This document shows, piece after piece, positions 14,058 through 14,731 of a stretch of 14,731 nt of DNA; the first letter of the stretch is position 1, and each line of letters opens with the position of its first letter. Under the pieces are notes generated by a model. It saw only the letters and a list, made by a program, of their open reading frames with translations, had not been told where the DNA came from and did no database searches. This stretch comes from Bordetella parapertussis (GTDB lineage: Bacteria; Cyanobacteriota; Cyanobacteriia; PCC-6307; Cyanobiaceae). The stretch spans positions 1-14,731 of the forward strand of contig CALPMR020000038.1 in the NCBI GenBank assembly GCA_943324725.2, given 5' to 3'. The position numbers and the translations under genes are program-made.

Positions 14058-14731
14058 GCCGCAGCCGCCTCGATCCGCGCCTGCCCGAGGGCCCCCTGGG
14101 TAGCGCCTGGCAGCGCACCCGGGAGGGCCTGGCCCTGATCAGCCCGTCCAACAAGCGGCGCCTGCAGGTGCTGGTGGTGGGCACCGGTCTGGCCGGATCC
14201 TCGGCCGCGGCCACCCTGGCGGAGCAGGGCTACCGGGTGCAGGTGCTCACCTATCACGACAGCCCGCGGCGGGCCCATTCGGTGGCCGCCCAGGGGGGCA
14301 TCAATGCCGCCAGGAATTACGCCGGCGATGGCGACAGTGTCGAGCGCCTGTTCCGGGACACGGTGCGTGGCGGCGACTTCCGCGCCCGCGAGGCGGGCTG
14401 CCACCGGCTCGCCGAGATCAGCGGCGCGATCATCGACCAGTGCGTCGCCCAGGGGGTGCCGTTCGCCCGCGAGTACGGCGGCCTGCTGGCCCAGCGCAAC
14501 TTCGGTGGTGCCCTGGTGAGCCGCACCTTCTATGCCCGCGGCCAGACGGGCCAGCAGCTGCTCTACGGCGCCGTGCAGGCGCTCTTGCGGCAGGTGGAGG
14601 CGGGACGGGTGGAGCTGTTCACGCGTCGCGAGATGCTGGAGCTGATCAGCGTCGAAGGGGTGGCCCGGGGGGTGGTCTGCCGCCACCGGCTCAGCGGTGA
14701 ACTGGAAACCTTTCTCGCCGATGCGGTGGTG
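14054..14731 (+). CDS. sdhA: Succinate dehydrogenase flavoprotein subunit, N-terminal part
   Basis: The first 226 codons of a protein usually of about 600-640 residues; the window ends inside it and the frame is open at the last base. It oxidises succinate to fumarate in the TCA cycle and respiratory chain. The Rossmann dinucleotide fold is clear: [21 protein letters not shown] (about 40-60). [16 protein letters not shown] (73-88) follows, where H75 is the expected covalent FAD-linking histidine. [21 protein letters not shown] (150-170) is the conserved substrate-proximal stretch in these enzymes. A 37-residue N-terminal lead precedes the FAD fold. The ATG overlaps the sdhC stop by four bases, so translation is probably coupled. 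sdhB is expected just beyond the window. Confidence 0.95.
   Translation, partial: MSRSRLDPRLPEGPLGSAWQRTREGLALISPSNKRRLQVLVVGTGLAGSSAAATLAEQGYRVQVLTYHDSPRRAHSVAAQGGINAARNYAGDGDSVERLFRDTVRGGDFRAREAGCHRLAEISGAIIDQCVAQGVPFAREYGGLLAQRNFGGALVSRTFYARGQTGQQLLYGAVQALLRQVEAGRVELFTRREMLELISVEGVARGVVCRHRLSGELETFLADAVV

Noticed and set aside
13367..14686. 439-codon minus-strand frame opposite sdhC/sdhA
   Set aside because: It crosses two well-supported + genes, is low in complexity and matches no family I know.

Overview
The window reads as chromosome from a high-GC unicellular cyanobacterium of the Synechococcus/Cyanobium type. This rests on a cyanobacterial-style group 2 sigma-70 factor, a COG0170 phytol-kinase-like protein, a class I DAHP synthase and GC-rich, tightly packed operons. 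The assignment is inference; no ribosomal RNA or photosystem gene is present to fix the taxon. No rRNA, tRNA or CRISPR array was seen.

Layout. (1) Positions 1-717 are accessory DNA: a likely terminator of a gene to the left, then a decayed IS5-family transposase with two internal deletions and a frameshift. (2) 718-1668 (-) is an EamA/DMT permease with a hairpin-T-run terminator behind it and a 30-bp-spaced direct repeat in front. (3) 1986-4415 (+) is a two-gene unit: DAHP synthase, then a glutamine-synthetase-like ligase 3 nt downstream. (4) 4456-4482 is a perfect CIRCE-type inverted repeat upstream of an unrecognised 115-residue protein (4576-4923, +). (5) 10353-4942 (-) is a run of four genes: MFS exporter, polyphosphate kinase 1, group 2 sigma factor and phytol-kinase-like protein. 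The sigma gene has its own probable promoter, a strong Shine-Dalgarno, and an 8+3+8 tandem repeat upstream. (6) 10460-14731 (+) is a compact operon: DsbA/FrnE-like oxidoreductase, PAS-GGDEF-EAL protein, sdhC and sdhA (cut by the window end), joined by ATGA overlaps or a 2-nt gap.

The genes combine core metabolism (shikimate entry, TCA/respiratory succinate dehydrogenase, polyphosphate, tocopherol/chlorophyll phytol salvage) with regulation (sigma factor, c-di-GMP enzyme, probable HrcA site). The observations most worth following are the CIRCE-like element in front of a gene of unknown function, the c-di-GMP enzyme translationally packed against succinate dehydrogenase, and the GS-like ligase that lacks the ammonium-binding flap glutamate of true glutamine synthetase.
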